Of a stretch of DNA of 64,000 bases, positions 1 to 9,338 are shown piece by piece (positions within the stretch are counted from its first letter, which is position 1; each line of letters opens with the position of its first letter). The position numbers were made by a program, and so were the translations under genes. The DNA is from Bradyrhizobium sp. (GTDB taxonomy: Bacteria; Pseudomonadota; Alphaproteobacteria; Rhizobiales; Xanthobacteraceae): contig JAUXWH010000223.1 of the NCBI GenBank assembly GCA_030681365.1, forward strand, positions 1 to 64,000, given 5' to 3'. The notes under the pieces were generated by a model. The model did not search any database. It was given only the letters and a program-made list of their open reading frames with translations, and was not told where the DNA came from.

Positions 1-349
1 GGTGGGTGCAGAACACATAGTCCACGCTCTCGTAGGCGACGCCGAGCGCGAACAGCTCGTTGCGCCAGCGCTCCTTGCCCGGAAAATCGAACGGCGGCGG
101 GTGGCCCTTGTCCTCGCCGGTGCAGGTATCGACCAGAATGGTATGGCGCGGGGTGCGAACGACAAACGTCTGGTAGGTGATGACCATCAGCCCGAGCGCC
201 GCGTCGTACACCTCCGGCTCCATGGCCGGCAGATGATGCTGGAAGACGGCGTCGTCATAGGCCGGGAAGAAATCCTGCGGCCGCCGCCACGGGCCTTCGC
301 GTTCGATCACCGTATCGATGGTGATGTCGCCGATCCGAAGCTGCTTCAT
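1..349 (-). CDS. MBL-fold metallo-hydrolase (partial, continues beyond window start)
   Basis: Reverse-strand translation from ATG at 349: MKQLRIGDITIDTVIEREGPWRRPQDFFPAYDD...HTILVDTCTGEDKGHPPPFDFPGKERW...VDYVFCTH, truncated at the window edge just at the expected THxHxDH metal motif. Confidence 0.75.
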   Translation of the reverse strand, partial: MKQLRIGDITIDTVIEREGPWRRPQDFFPAYDDAVFQHHLPAMEPEVYDAALGLMVITYQTFVVRTPRHTILVDTCTGEDKGHPPPFDFPGKERWRNELFALGVAYESVDYVFCTH

Positions 350-1062
350 CGCGCAGGCTCCGCCGCGATCTTCGTCAGCAGCGCCATCAGCGCCTCCGGC
401 GCGGTGACGTTCGGCGAGTGACTGGCGTCGATCTCGTGATAGCGCCACGCGGGATCGCTTTTGGCTTGCTTGGCAAATGGCCCAAACGTATCCGCCGGCG
501 TGATGCGCGTGGCGTAGATGTAGCTGCGCGGCAGGGTCAGCGCGCCGCCCTGCAGCCTGAGCCCGGTCTCGAAGCACTTGATCGGCATATGGACGCGGCG
601 CGTGCTCAGCCATTCGAGGTCGGCCGGCGAGGTGTCCGGCGGCGTCGGGTTCGGCGGCACCCGCCAGCCGTCGCCGCTGTTCTTGAGCTCCTGCATGCGC
701 GGCCGCGCCACCTCGTTCAGGTCGAGCAGCGACTGGCCGTCGGCGGGCACGAAGGCATCGACATAGATCAGCTTGACGATGCGATCGCGGGCGCGGTCGG
801 CGACCCCGGTGGCGACCATGCCGCCATAGCTGTGGCCGACCAGCACGATGTCGCGCAGGTCTTCGTACCTGATGACGTTGAGGACGTCCTCGATGTGGGT
901 TTCGAGATCGATCGACGGATTGGCCAGATGCGCGCGCTCGCCCAAACCGGTGTAGGTCGGCGTCACCAGCCGATGCCCGCTGGCCGCCATCAGCGGGTGC
1001 ATCTTCTTCCAGGCCCAGCCGGCCGACCAGGCGCCGTGGCAGATGAGAAACGTTGCTCCCAT
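346..1062 (-). CDS. alpha/beta hydrolase
   Basis: MGATFLICHGAWSAGWAWKKMHPLM..., nucleophile elbow GHSYGG, C-terminal catalytic His (DASHSPNVTAPE). Confidence 0.85.
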   Translation of the reverse strand: MGATFLICHGAWSAGWAWKKMHPLMAASGHRLVTPTYTGLGERAHLANPSIDLETHIEDVLNVIRYEDLRDIVLVGHSYGGMVATGVADRARDRIVKLIYVDAFVPADGQSLLDLNEVARPRMQELKNSGDGWRVPPNPTPPDTSPADLEWLSTRRVHMPIKCFETGLRLQGGALTLPRSYIYATRITPADTFGPFAKQAKSDPAWRYHEIDASHSPNVTAPEALMALLTKIAAEPAR

Positions 1063-1155
1063 GATGTTTTTTCCTGTTGGGCAATACGCCAATGCCGATT
1101 TGGCAATACTACCGACCCGTCGCTTGATGTAAACGTCGCCGCCAACTCAGAGGCT

Positions 1156-1259
1156 GTCATTCCGGGGCGATGCGAAGCATCGAACCCGGAATCGCGGGAT
1201 TCTCAGGGGCGCAATGGCGCCCAATAGTTCGGCTCGTTTCACTCGCGCCCCGGAATGAC
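1156..1259. repeat. dispersed palindromic repeat family A, copy 1
   Basis: Starts GTCATTCCGGGGCG and ends CGCCCCGGAATGAC (exact 14-bp inverted termini); related copies near 3402 and 33242. Confidence 0.8.
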
Positions 1260-1266
1260 GACGCAA

Positions 1267-2010
1267 ATGACCACTTTCGCCTACGTGCTGGTGCTGCTCG
1301 GCGCGCTCTCCGGCGGATTCGTCTCCGGCCTCGTCGGATTCGGCACGGCGATGACGGCGCTGGGGATCTGGCTCTATGTGCTGCCGCCCACGCTCGCGGT
1401 GCCGCTGGTGCTGATCTGTTCGGTGGTCGCCCAGACCTCGACGATGCCGGCGATGTGGCGCAGTTTCGACCTGACGCTGGTCTGGCCATTCCTGATCGGC
1501 GGCCTCGCCGGCGTTCCGTTCGGCGTGCTGCTGATCGCCTATGCCGATCCGCAGGTCTTCAAGCTCAGCATCGGCGTGCTGCTGCTGGTGTTTCCGATTG
1601 CGCTGTATTTGCAGCGCAAACCGATGGCGTTCACCTTCGGGGGCCGGATCGCGGACGGCGCGATCGGATTTGCCGGCGGCATCCTCGGCGGCCTCGCCGG
1701 CCTGTCCGGCGCGCTTCCGACCTTGTGGGCGAGCGTGCGGGGCTGGGGCAAGGACGAGCGCCGCGGCGTTTTCCAGACCTTCAACTGGACCGTCCTGTTC
1801 ACGGCGTTATGCCTGCAGGCCGGCATGGGCCTCGTCAGGCTGGACGTGATCTGGCTCGCCCTGATCGCGTTCCCGGCGACGATCACCGGCGCGTGGCTCG
1901 GCGCGCGGGCCTATCGCGCGCTGAGCGACCGCAATTTCAGGGATCTGGTGCTGGCGCTGCTGTTTCTGTCCGGCGTCGGGCTGGTCTGGAGCAGCATCGG
2001 CGCGAAGTAG
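1267..2010 (+). CDS. sulfite exporter TauE/SafE family protein
   Basis: Multi-TM protein with GFVSGLVGFGTAMTALGIW and GGILGGLAGLSGALPTLWA repeats typical of TauE/SafE; ORF could start at 1255 inside the repeat. Confidence 0.8.
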   Translation: MTTFAYVLVLLGALSGGFVSGLVGFGTAMTALGIWLYVLPPTLAVPLVLICSVVAQTSTMPAMWRSFDLTLVWPFLIGGLAGVPFGVLLIAYADPQVFKLSIGVLLLVFPIALYLQRKPMAFTFGGRIADGAIGFAGGILGGLAGLSGALPTLWASVRGWGKDERRGVFQTFNWTVLFTALCLQAGMGLVRLDVIWLALIAFPATITGAWLGARAYRALSDRNFRDLVLALLFLSGVGLVWSSIGAK

Positions 2011-2029
2011 CCGCACATGCTCCGCCGGC

Positions 2030-3322
2030 TCAGGACGGAAGCGAAGCCACGGGTTCAGTATCGCGCCTCGCCCCCAGCACCATGCCGCCGGCGACGCCGA
2101 CGCCCAGCACGTAGATCCAGCCTTCATGAAAATCGAACAGATGCGAATTGAACAGCGAGGTGAAGATGTTCTGCACCACCACCAGCAGGCCGATCCATGC
2201 CGCGAGGCCCTCGCCGCGAAACAGCGTCAGATGCTTCCACCACAACGCAAACAGCACGACGATCCCGAACACGCCCCACTGGATCGCCACGGCCAGGGTC
2301 TGATTGTGCGGGTTTGCCACGACCTCGGCGCGGAAGCCGACCTGGCCGGCTGCCGCCTTTTCGAACAGCCCGCGCGTCGATCCGGTGCCATGCCCGATCA
2401 CGGGAGCTTCCGCAATAAAGCGCAGCGACTTCTGCCAGAATTCCAGCCGGGAACCGACTCCGCTCGGATAGTTATGGACCGTGGTTTGCTGCCAGTCGGT
2501 AAAAAACTTCTTGCCGGTGGCGCGCAGGTCCGGCGATACGTTCCAGACCATTCCCGCGAGCAGGATAGCGGCGCAGGTTGCAAGGATCGTCGTCCGCCAT
2601 TTCAGATGAAGCAGTGCGAACACCGCGAGCATGACCGGAATGGTCACCAGCGCGGTTCGCGAAACCACCACGAACACCATGTTGGCCAGCAGACTGAAGG
2701 CAACCACCGAAAGCAGCGCCGCGAGCCGCGTCCTGCCGGCTCGCACCGCCATCATGATCGGATAGGCCAGCGCCACCGCGCACAGCGCGAACTCATGGCT
2801 TTGGGCGATATAGTTCTTGACGAAGATCCCCCGCATGGTGGCGTCGGCCTTGAGTGTGAGGTTGGGCTCGAAGGCAACGGCCCAGGACACAATCATCAGC
2901 AGCGTGCAGGACACCAGAAAGGCGATGAAGACCCACAGGCCGCGCGTCGAGCGTTCGAAATGATAGAACAGCAGCGGCAGCAGCAGCAGTTTGGCGGTCG
3001 GACCGACCGCATGGAGCCGGGCGCCCCAGGATGCGTCCGACCACAGGGTTCCCACCAGCGCCAGCACGAACAAGGCGACCGGCAGCGCCGAGATCGGCCG
3101 CAGCAGCAATCGCAACAAGGCGCGCGGCTCGACGGTCGGGATCAGCGCGACGAGCCAGAGCACCGCCGCGATCGCGACGCCGGAGGTCGACCACGGCAGC
3201 AGGAGCGCGATCAAGACCGCCAGCAGATCGATATTGAGGGTCCGCGCGGCCGGGTCATTCCGCGCGGACCAGATGGCCGACAGCCTGGAGGCGCCGGGCT
3301 CTCTTCGTATGGCGTCAGTCAT
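2030..3322 (-). CDS. O-antigen ligase family (Wzy/WaaL-like) membrane protein
   Basis: Polytopic; periplasmic loop with SGVGSRLEFWQKSLRFIAEAPVIGHGTGSTRGLFEKA...NPHNQTLAVAIQWG typical of Wzy_C. Confidence 0.8.
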   Translation of the reverse strand: MTDAIRREPGASRLSAIWSARNDPAARTLNIDLLAVLIALLLPWSTSGVAIAAVLWLVALIPTVEPRALLRLLLRPISALPVALFVLALVGTLWSDASWGARLHAVGPTAKLLLLPLLFYHFERSTRGLWVFIAFLVSCTLLMIVSWAVAFEPNLTLKADATMRGIFVKNYIAQSHEFALCAVALAYPIMMAVRAGRTRLAALLSVVAFSLLANMVFVVVSRTALVTIPVMLAVFALLHLKWRTTILATCAAILLAGMVWNVSPDLRATGKKFFTDWQQTTVHNYPSGVGSRLEFWQKSLRFIAEAPVIGHGTGSTRGLFEKAAAGQVGFRAEVVANPHNQTLAVAIQWGVFGIVVLFALWWKHLTLFRGEGLAAWIGLLVVVQNIFTSLFNSHLFDFHEGWIYVLGVGVAGGMVLGARRDTEPVASLPS

Positions 3323-3401
3323 CCATGTTCCCTTGCGACCCGCGATGGCACCGCGACACCCATTCTACGCCGCGGAGGTGCCCGTCCGCAAATTTGAGTA
3401 C

Positions 3402-3447
3402 GTCATTCCGGGGCGCATCGAATAAGGACCGGACCCGGAATAACGAC
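3402..3447. repeat. dispersed repeat family A, degenerate copy 2
   Basis: gtcattccggggcgcatcgaataaggaccggacccggaataacgac; same termini as copy 1 with mismatches. Confidence 0.6.
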
Positions 3448-5249
3448 TACTCCGCCGCCGAAATGCGGCCGAACTCCGTCGCCTGCCGTTCGAACAGGCC
3501 GCGATAGATTCCGCCCGCGCGATTGGCCAGCATGGCATGGGTGCCCTGCTCGACGATGTCGCCGCGGTCGAACACCAGAATGCGATCGAGGCTGCGCACC
3601 GTCGACAGCCGGTGTGCGATCACGATCGAGGTGCGGCCTTTCATCAGCCGTTCCATCGCCTGCTGGATCAGCGCCTCGGATTCGGAATCCAGGCTCGACG
3701 TCGCCTCGTCCAGAATCAGCACCGGCGCATCGGCCAGAAACGCGCGCGCCAGCGCCACGCGCTGCCGCTCGCCGCCGGACAGCTTGACGCCGCGCTCGCC
3801 GACCAGCGTGCCGTAGCCTTTCGGCAGTCGCAGGATGAACTCATGGGCATTGGCCAGCCGCGCCGCCTGCTCGATCGCCGCCATGCTGGCGCCCGGCCGG
3901 CCATACGCGATGTTCTCGGCCAGTGACCGGTGAAACAGGATCGGGTCCTGCTGCACGATGGCGATCTGGCTGCGCAGCGAATGCTGTGTCGTCAGCGCGA
4001 TATCCTGACCGTCGATCAGGATACGCCCGCCGCTGACATCGTAGAGCCGCTGCACCAGTTTGACAAAAGTCGTCTTGCCGGAGCCGGAGCGGCCGACCAG
4101 TCCGACACGCTCGCCGGCGCGGATGTCGACCGACAGGCCGTCATACAGCGGCTCGCGGTGGCCGCCATAATGGAACGTGACGTCGTCGAACACGATGCGG
4201 CCGCCCTGGATGTCGATGGCTTTCGCGTCCCCGGCGTCGACAATGCCGATCGGCTCGTCATGGATGGCGACGAGCTCCTCCATGTCGTTGACCGAACGCT
4301 GCAGATTGTTGATGTGCATGCCGACATCGCGCAGATAGGCGTGGATGATGTAGTAGCTGGTCAGCACATAGGTGACGTCGCCCGGCGTCGCCTTGCCGGC
4401 GATCCACAGCAGCAGCGCGCCGCCGATCACCGAGCCGCGCAGGCACAGCAGCACCGCGAGCTGCGCCGTCGAGGTGTAGTTGTAGCGCAGCCAGGTCCGG
4501 CGCACACGGCGGCGCCACCGCGCGATGACGCGCGCCAGCCTCGAGTCCTCGCGCGCTTCGGAGCCGAACGATTTCACCACCGCGTTGCAGGTCAGGGCAT
4601 CGGCCAGCGTGCCGCCGACCTTGGTGTCCCAGGCGTTGGAGACGCGCGCAGCCGGTGCGATATAGCTGGTCGAGAACCAGACGGTCAGCGACACATAGAC
4701 CAGCGCGCCGACGGCGATCACGGCGCCGAGCGAGGTCCAGTGCAGCCCGAGCAGGACCATCGATCCCACCAGCACCGCCAGCGACGGCAGCAGCGCCATC
4801 AGGATGGTGTCGTTCAACAAATCGAGCGCCCACATGCCGCGGGTGACCTTGCGCACGGTCGAGCCGGCAAAGCTGTTGGCGTGCCAGTCGGTCGAGAAGC
4901 GCTGTACCCGCATGAAGGCGTCGCGCGACACGTCGGACATGATCTTCAGCGTGAACGGCACGATCGCGTGCAGCCCGATCAGCCGCAGAATCATCGAGGC
5001 GAGACCCAACGCGACAATGGCGCCAAAGGCGGTCCACGCCGCGCGCTGCGCGGCCGGATCGGCGGCTCCCCTAGTCAACGCGTCGACCAGCTGGCCCGAG
5101 AACAGCGGCATGAACAGGTCGGCGACGGTGGCGCCGAGCAGGCCGCCGGCCACGGTCATCGCCCGCGCCGGCTGGGCGAGCCAGTGCCGGAACACGAACG
5201 GAAGCACCACGCGGATCGCGGTGGGTCGCTGTTTGGCTTGAGCGGTCAT
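3447..5249 (-). CDS. ABC transporter, fused permease/ATP-binding protein (exporter)
   Basis: N-terminal TM domain; Walker A GRSGSGKT, signature LSGGERQRVALARAF, Walker B VLILDEATSSLD. Confidence 0.9.
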   Translation of the reverse strand: MTAQAKQRPTAIRVVLPFVFRHWLAQPARAMTVAGGLLGATVADLFMPLFSGQLVDALTRGAADPAAQRAAWTAFGAIVALGLASMILRLIGLHAIVPFTLKIMSDVSRDAFMRVQRFSTDWHANSFAGSTVRKVTRGMWALDLLNDTILMALLPSLAVLVGSMVLLGLHWTSLGAVIAVGALVYVSLTVWFSTSYIAPAARVSNAWDTKVGGTLADALTCNAVVKSFGSEAREDSRLARVIARWRRRVRRTWLRYNYTSTAQLAVLLCLRGSVIGGALLLWIAGKATPGDVTYVLTSYYIIHAYLRDVGMHINNLQRSVNDMEELVAIHDEPIGIVDAGDAKAIDIQGGRIVFDDVTFHYGGHREPLYDGLSVDIRAGERVGLVGRSGSGKTTFVKLVQRLYDVSGGRILIDGQDIALTTQHSLRSQIAIVQQDPILFHRSLAENIAYGRPGASMAAIEQAARLANAHEFILRLPKGYGTLVGERGVKLSGGERQRVALARAFLADAPVLILDEATSSLDSESEALIQQAMERLMKGRTSIVIAHRLSTVRSLDRILVFDRGDIVEQGTHAMLANRAGGIYRGLFERQATEFGRISAAE

Positions 5250-5559
5250 GGTCTCATCCGGCTGCGCCTCCGCGCGGACCGGCTCCGGTTTTGACGCGCG
5301 GCGGCACTGGCCGAGCGCGCGCGTCGTTGAAAAAAATCGATACAGACAGGGAAGTCAGGGGGACCGGGACATCAGGCCCGGTCGATGCTGGCGGGGATAG
5401 CCCTCAGAGGGCCGCGCGGGCATCCACGAAAAGCTTCGGACGCGGGTGCGCGATCTGCGAATACATCGAAATCATGCAAATCTCCCCGGTTCGAGCCACG
5501 ATGCGCCGCTTATAAATGCGTCGCTTCCATTTGGCAACATGACAAGCGCGTGATCGCAC

Positions 5560-7146
5560 TCAATGCGACGGCTCGGAAAGCAGCCCGGCAGGCTTCTTCA
5601 GGAACACCAACAGCACGATGAGGCCGAAATAGAACACCGCCAGCAGGAAGAAGGCGTCGCCGAATCCCATCACCACCGCCTGGCGGTGCACGATATTGGA
5701 CAATTGCTTCAGCGCCATCAGCGAGGAATCGCCCATGCCCTTCATGCGCTGGGCCAGCATGTTCAGCGTTTCGGTCGCGGTGGCGTTGCCCCAGGTCACC
5801 CTTTCGTGCAACCGCGCGATATGCAGGTCGGTGCGCTGGTTCAGCACCGAATTGATGACCGCGAGCCCGAGCGCGCCGCCGAGATTGCGCGTCAGGTTGA
5901 ACAGGCCCGAGGCGTTCTTGACCCGGTCGGGCGCCAGCGTCCCCAGCGCGATGGTGTTGGTCGGCACCATCGCCAGCATCATGCCGACGCCGCGCAGGAT
6001 CTGCGGCACCAGCAGCTCGTAGAAATCGTACTCGCGGGTAATCCACGTCATCTGCCAGGAGCCAAGCGCGAACAGAGCGAGGCCGGCGGCAATGAGCAGC
6101 CGCATGTCGACCTTGACCATCAGCCGGCCGACGATCGGCGCGGTCAGGAACATGGCGGCGCCGGAGACGAACATGGTCTCGCCGATCATCAGCGCGCTGT
6201 AGCTGCGCACTTCCGCCAGATAACGCGGATACATATAGGTGAGGCCGTAGAGGCCGATGCCGACACAGAACGATATCAGGCAGCCGATGCCGAAATTGCG
6301 GTCGGTGAAGGTCCTGATATCGACGATGGGCTCCTCCACCGTCAGCACGCGCCAGAAGAAGGCGATCGCGGCGATGGCGCAGACCGCGGCGCTGACCGCG
6401 ACCGAGGTATCCTGCAGCCATTGCGAATGCGGCCCTTCCTCCAGCACATATTCGAGGGTTCCGAGAAAGCCCGCCATGAAGATCAGGCCCCACCAGTCGA
6501 ACCGCTCCAGCAGCTTGAAGTTCGGCTGATCGAAATCGACCAGCGCCAGCACGCCGACGGTGATGCCGATGCCGGGCACGATGTTGATGAAGAACAGCCA
6601 GTGCCAGGACAACCAGTCGGTGATGAAGCCGCCGACCGTCGGGCCGATGGTCGGGGCCAGGGTTGCAACCAGGCCGATGATCGGGCCGACGATGTAGAAT
6701 TTCGAACGCGGGAACACCGTATAGGCCGCGGCGAACACGGTCGGGATCATGCCGGCGCCCATGAAACCCTGGATCGCGCGCCACACGATCATCTGCTCGA
6801 TGGTCGAGGCGAAGCCGCACAGCAGGCTGGCGACGGTGAAGCCGGCGGCGGATATCGCAAACAGCAGCCTTGTGCCAAACGCCCGCGACAGGAAGCCGGA
6901 CAGCGGAATCCCGATCACCTCGGCGATCAAATACGAGGTCTGCACCCACGACACTTCGGACGAACTCGCCGACAGCCCGGCCTGGATCTCGGCGAGCGAG
7001 GCCGAGACGATCTGGATGTCCAGGATCGACATGAACATCCCGAACACCATGATGAGAAACGCGAACAGCCGCCGCGGCGGAATCCGATCGGACGCCTCGG
7101 CAGCTTCACTCATCATCGAAGGCGGGGCGGTGGTGGCGTCGGCCAT
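5560..7146 (-). CDS. DHA2-family MFS multidrug transporter (EmrB/QacA-like)
   Basis: 14-TM MFS; MFGMFMSILDIQIVSASLAEIQAGL...WVQTSYLIAEVIGIPLSGFL; paired with an EmrA-like adaptor upstream. Confidence 0.9.
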   Translation of the reverse strand: MADATTAPPSMMSEAAEASDRIPPRRLFAFLIMVFGMFMSILDIQIVSASLAEIQAGLSASSSEVSWVQTSYLIAEVIGIPLSGFLSRAFGTRLLFAISAAGFTVASLLCGFASTIEQMIVWRAIQGFMGAGMIPTVFAAAYTVFPRSKFYIVGPIIGLVATLAPTIGPTVGGFITDWLSWHWLFFINIVPGIGITVGVLALVDFDQPNFKLLERFDWWGLIFMAGFLGTLEYVLEEGPHSQWLQDTSVAVSAAVCAIAAIAFFWRVLTVEEPIVDIRTFTDRNFGIGCLISFCVGIGLYGLTYMYPRYLAEVRSYSALMIGETMFVSGAAMFLTAPIVGRLMVKVDMRLLIAAGLALFALGSWQMTWITREYDFYELLVPQILRGVGMMLAMVPTNTIALGTLAPDRVKNASGLFNLTRNLGGALGLAVINSVLNQRTDLHIARLHERVTWGNATATETLNMLAQRMKGMGDSSLMALKQLSNIVHRQAVVMGFGDAFFLLAVFYFGLIVLLVFLKKPAGLLSEPSH

Positions 7147-7204
7147 GGTCTGCTCGGGTCAGGACGGGCTCGTCAAACCGGGCGGGCAGCCCGGCCGCCG
7201 CAGA

Positions 7205-8494
7205 TCATTTCGGATGCGGCATCGGCGCCGCGTCGAGGTCGGCTTCGCTGTCGGCGTCGGCGGCGCCCTCGTTGGTATCGACGGTGACATAGACCGACAT
7301 GCCGGCGCGCAGCAGGTTCTGCTGCGCGACGTCCTTCGGCACGCGGACGCGGACCGGCAGCCGCTGCACGATCTTGGTGAAGTTGCCGGTGGCGTTGTCG
7401 GGCGGCAGCAGCGTGAACACCGAGCCCGCCGCCGGCGAGATGCTGTCGACGGTGCCCGCGAACTTGCGGTGGCCGTAGGCGTCCACCGAAATCCTCACCG
7501 GCTGGCCCGGGCGGATCCGCTTGAGCTGCGTCTCCTTGAAATTGGCGTCGATGAAGACGCTGTTGAGCGGCACCAGATTGCCGAGCCGCTGCCCGGCCTG
7601 GATGAAGTCGCCGGTATTGACCATCCGGTTGGAGAAGGTGCCGTCGACCGGCGCGCGGACCGCGGTGAAGTCGAGGTCGCGCTGCGCCTTGGCGAGCGAC
7701 GACTGCAATTCCACCAGCTGGGCGCGGGCCTCGTTCTGCTGCGCCTTGGTCACCTCGACATTGTCGCGCGCGGCATCGAAGGCGGCCTGCGCCGATTTCA
7801 CCGCGGCGAGGCCCTGGTCGCGGCCGGCTTCCGAGACTTCGAAGGTGGCGCGCGAGGCAAATCCCCTGGTGCTCAGCGCCTGCTGGCGCTCGAAATCGAG
7901 ACCGGCCCGCTTAAACATAGCCTCCGAGGAAGCGAGCTGCGCCCTGGACTGCTCGGCAGCACTTTCCATCGCGGCGACCTGGCGACCGATGCGGTCGATG
8001 GTGGCCTGCTGGGTCGCGATCTTAGAGCGTGCCGCATCCACCGCGATGCGATAGTCGCCATCGTCGATCCGGAAGATCACGTCACCGGTGCGGACCACGA
8101 CGTTGTCGCCGGGCAGAATCGCCGCGATGTGGCCGGACACCCGGGCGCCGAGCGTGGTGTTGTTGGCGCGCACATAGGCATCGTCGGTGGAGATGTAGAA
8201 GCGCCCGACCAGAACGTAATGCACGGCATAGCTGGCGGCGGCGAGCGCGAGCAGCGCGACCACACCCGACAGCACCAGTTTGCGTTTGCCCGGTTTCGGC
8301 GCGGCCGGAGCGGCGGCGGCCGGCGCTGCCGCCGGTTGGTCGATGGCAGGACCAGCGGGCGCTTCGACGGAACCGCGGGCAGCCGGCTCTTCCGAAGCCT
8401 CGGAACGAGGCTCGGTCGAAGCGTCGCGCGAACCTTCCGCCACATCCGGTTTGGAACGAAGGATGCGTGCGGCCTGGTCTCTCGCTGCGGCCAT
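7205..8494 (-). CDS. HlyD/EmrA-family secretion adaptor
   Basis: Single N-terminal TM then YISTDDAYVRANNTTLGARVSGHIAAILPGDNVVVRTGD...; adjacent to the EmrB-like gene. Confidence 0.9.
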   Translation of the reverse strand: MAAARDQAARILRSKPDVAEGSRDASTEPRSEASEEPAARGSVEAPAGPAIDQPAAAPAAAAPAAPKPGKRKLVLSGVVALLALAAASYAVHYVLVGRFYISTDDAYVRANNTTLGARVSGHIAAILPGDNVVVRTGDVIFRIDDGDYRIAVDAARSKIATQQATIDRIGRQVAAMESAAEQSRAQLASSEAMFKRAGLDFERQQALSTRGFASRATFEVSEAGRDQGLAAVKSAQAAFDAARDNVEVTKAQQNEARAQLVELQSSLAKAQRDLDFTAVRAPVDGTFSNRMVNTGDFIQAGQRLGNLVPLNSVFIDANFKETQLKRIRPGQPVRISVDAYGHRKFAGTVDSISPAAGSVFTLLPPDNATGNFTKIVQRLPVRVRVPKDVAQQNLLRAGMSVYVTVDTNEGAADADSEADLDAAPMPHPK

Positions 8495-8576
8495 AAAAGC
8501 CCTCCCCCAACTGCAATGTCGCGCCGCAGGCGCAGCCGAAAAAATCGGCTGTTCCGTTCCATCGGCCTCCAAATAA

Positions 8577-8601
8577 CATTGACCGAACGGTTCGGTCAAT
8601 G
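8577..8601. promoter_or_regulatory. TetR-family operator candidate
   Basis: CATTGACCGAAC-G-GTTCGGTCAATG: 12-bp perfect inverted repeat around one central base, in the divergent intergenic region between the EmrA-like gene and tetR. Confidence 0.85.
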
Positions 8602-8684
8602 CATATTCGCTTCGCCAGACCCTACAGCGCGGATGCCCCGCGCAGAGTATCGCGCAAGGAAATATTTCCGGAAAAGCTAAACCA

Positions 8685-9326
8685 ATGATTGCAGCAAGGC
8701 CCACACCGCTCCCGCTCGCCGCCGACGAGGATTCCTCGAAGCGCCGCCAGATCGTCGACGGCGCGCGCAAGGTTTTCCTGGATCTGGGCTTCGACGGCGC
8801 CAGCATGGGCGAGATCGCCCGCTCGGCCGGCGTCTCCAAGGGCACGCTGTATGTCTACTTCGCCGACAAGAGCCGCCTGTTCGAAGCCATCGTCGAAGAG
8901 GAATCGCTCGAACAGGGCAAGGTGGCGTTCAATTTCGATCCGGAACGGGATGTCACGGCCACGCTGACGGATTTCGGCCAGGCCTATATCCAGCTATTGT
9001 GCCGGCCGGGCGGCGGATCTGCGATCCGCACGGTAATGGCAATCGCCGAGCGGATGCCGGAGGTCGGCCGCCGCTTCTACGACAACGTGGTGGCGCTCAC
9101 CATCGCCAAGCTCGGCGCCTATCTCGAAGCCCATGTGCGAGCCGGCGATCTCGAGATCGAGGACTGCGAGCTGGCGGCGACGCAGTTCATGCAGATGTGC
9201 CAGGCCTCGCTGTTCATGCCGTTCGTGTTCCAGGCCGCCCCGGCGCCCTCGGCCGAGCGCATCGCGCAAGTGGTCGGCAGCGCGACGCGGATGTTCCTGG
9301 CGGCGTATCAGGTGAAGCGGGGCTGA
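8685..9326 (+). CDS. TetR/AcrR family transcriptional regulator
   Basis: N-terminal HTH: ARKVFLDLGFDGASMGEIARSAGVSKGTLYVYFADKSRLFEAI. Confidence 0.9.
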   Translation: MIAARPTPLPLAADEDSSKRRQIVDGARKVFLDLGFDGASMGEIARSAGVSKGTLYVYFADKSRLFEAIVEEESLEQGKVAFNFDPERDVTATLTDFGQAYIQLLCRPGGGSAIRTVMAIAERMPEVGRRFYDNVVALTIAKLGAYLEAHVRAGDLEIEDCELAATQFMQMCQASLFMPFVFQAAPAPSAERIAQVVGSATRMFLAAYQVKRG

Positions 9327-9338
9327 TCCTCCGCTTGC

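Noticed and set aside
3930-5294. 454-aa plus-strand ORF
   Set aside because: Antisense to the ABC exporter gene; His/Gln/Asp-rich shadow ORF
5563-7287. 574-aa plus-strand ORF
   Set aside because: Antisense to the EmrB-like transporter; low-complexity charged composition, no recognisable family
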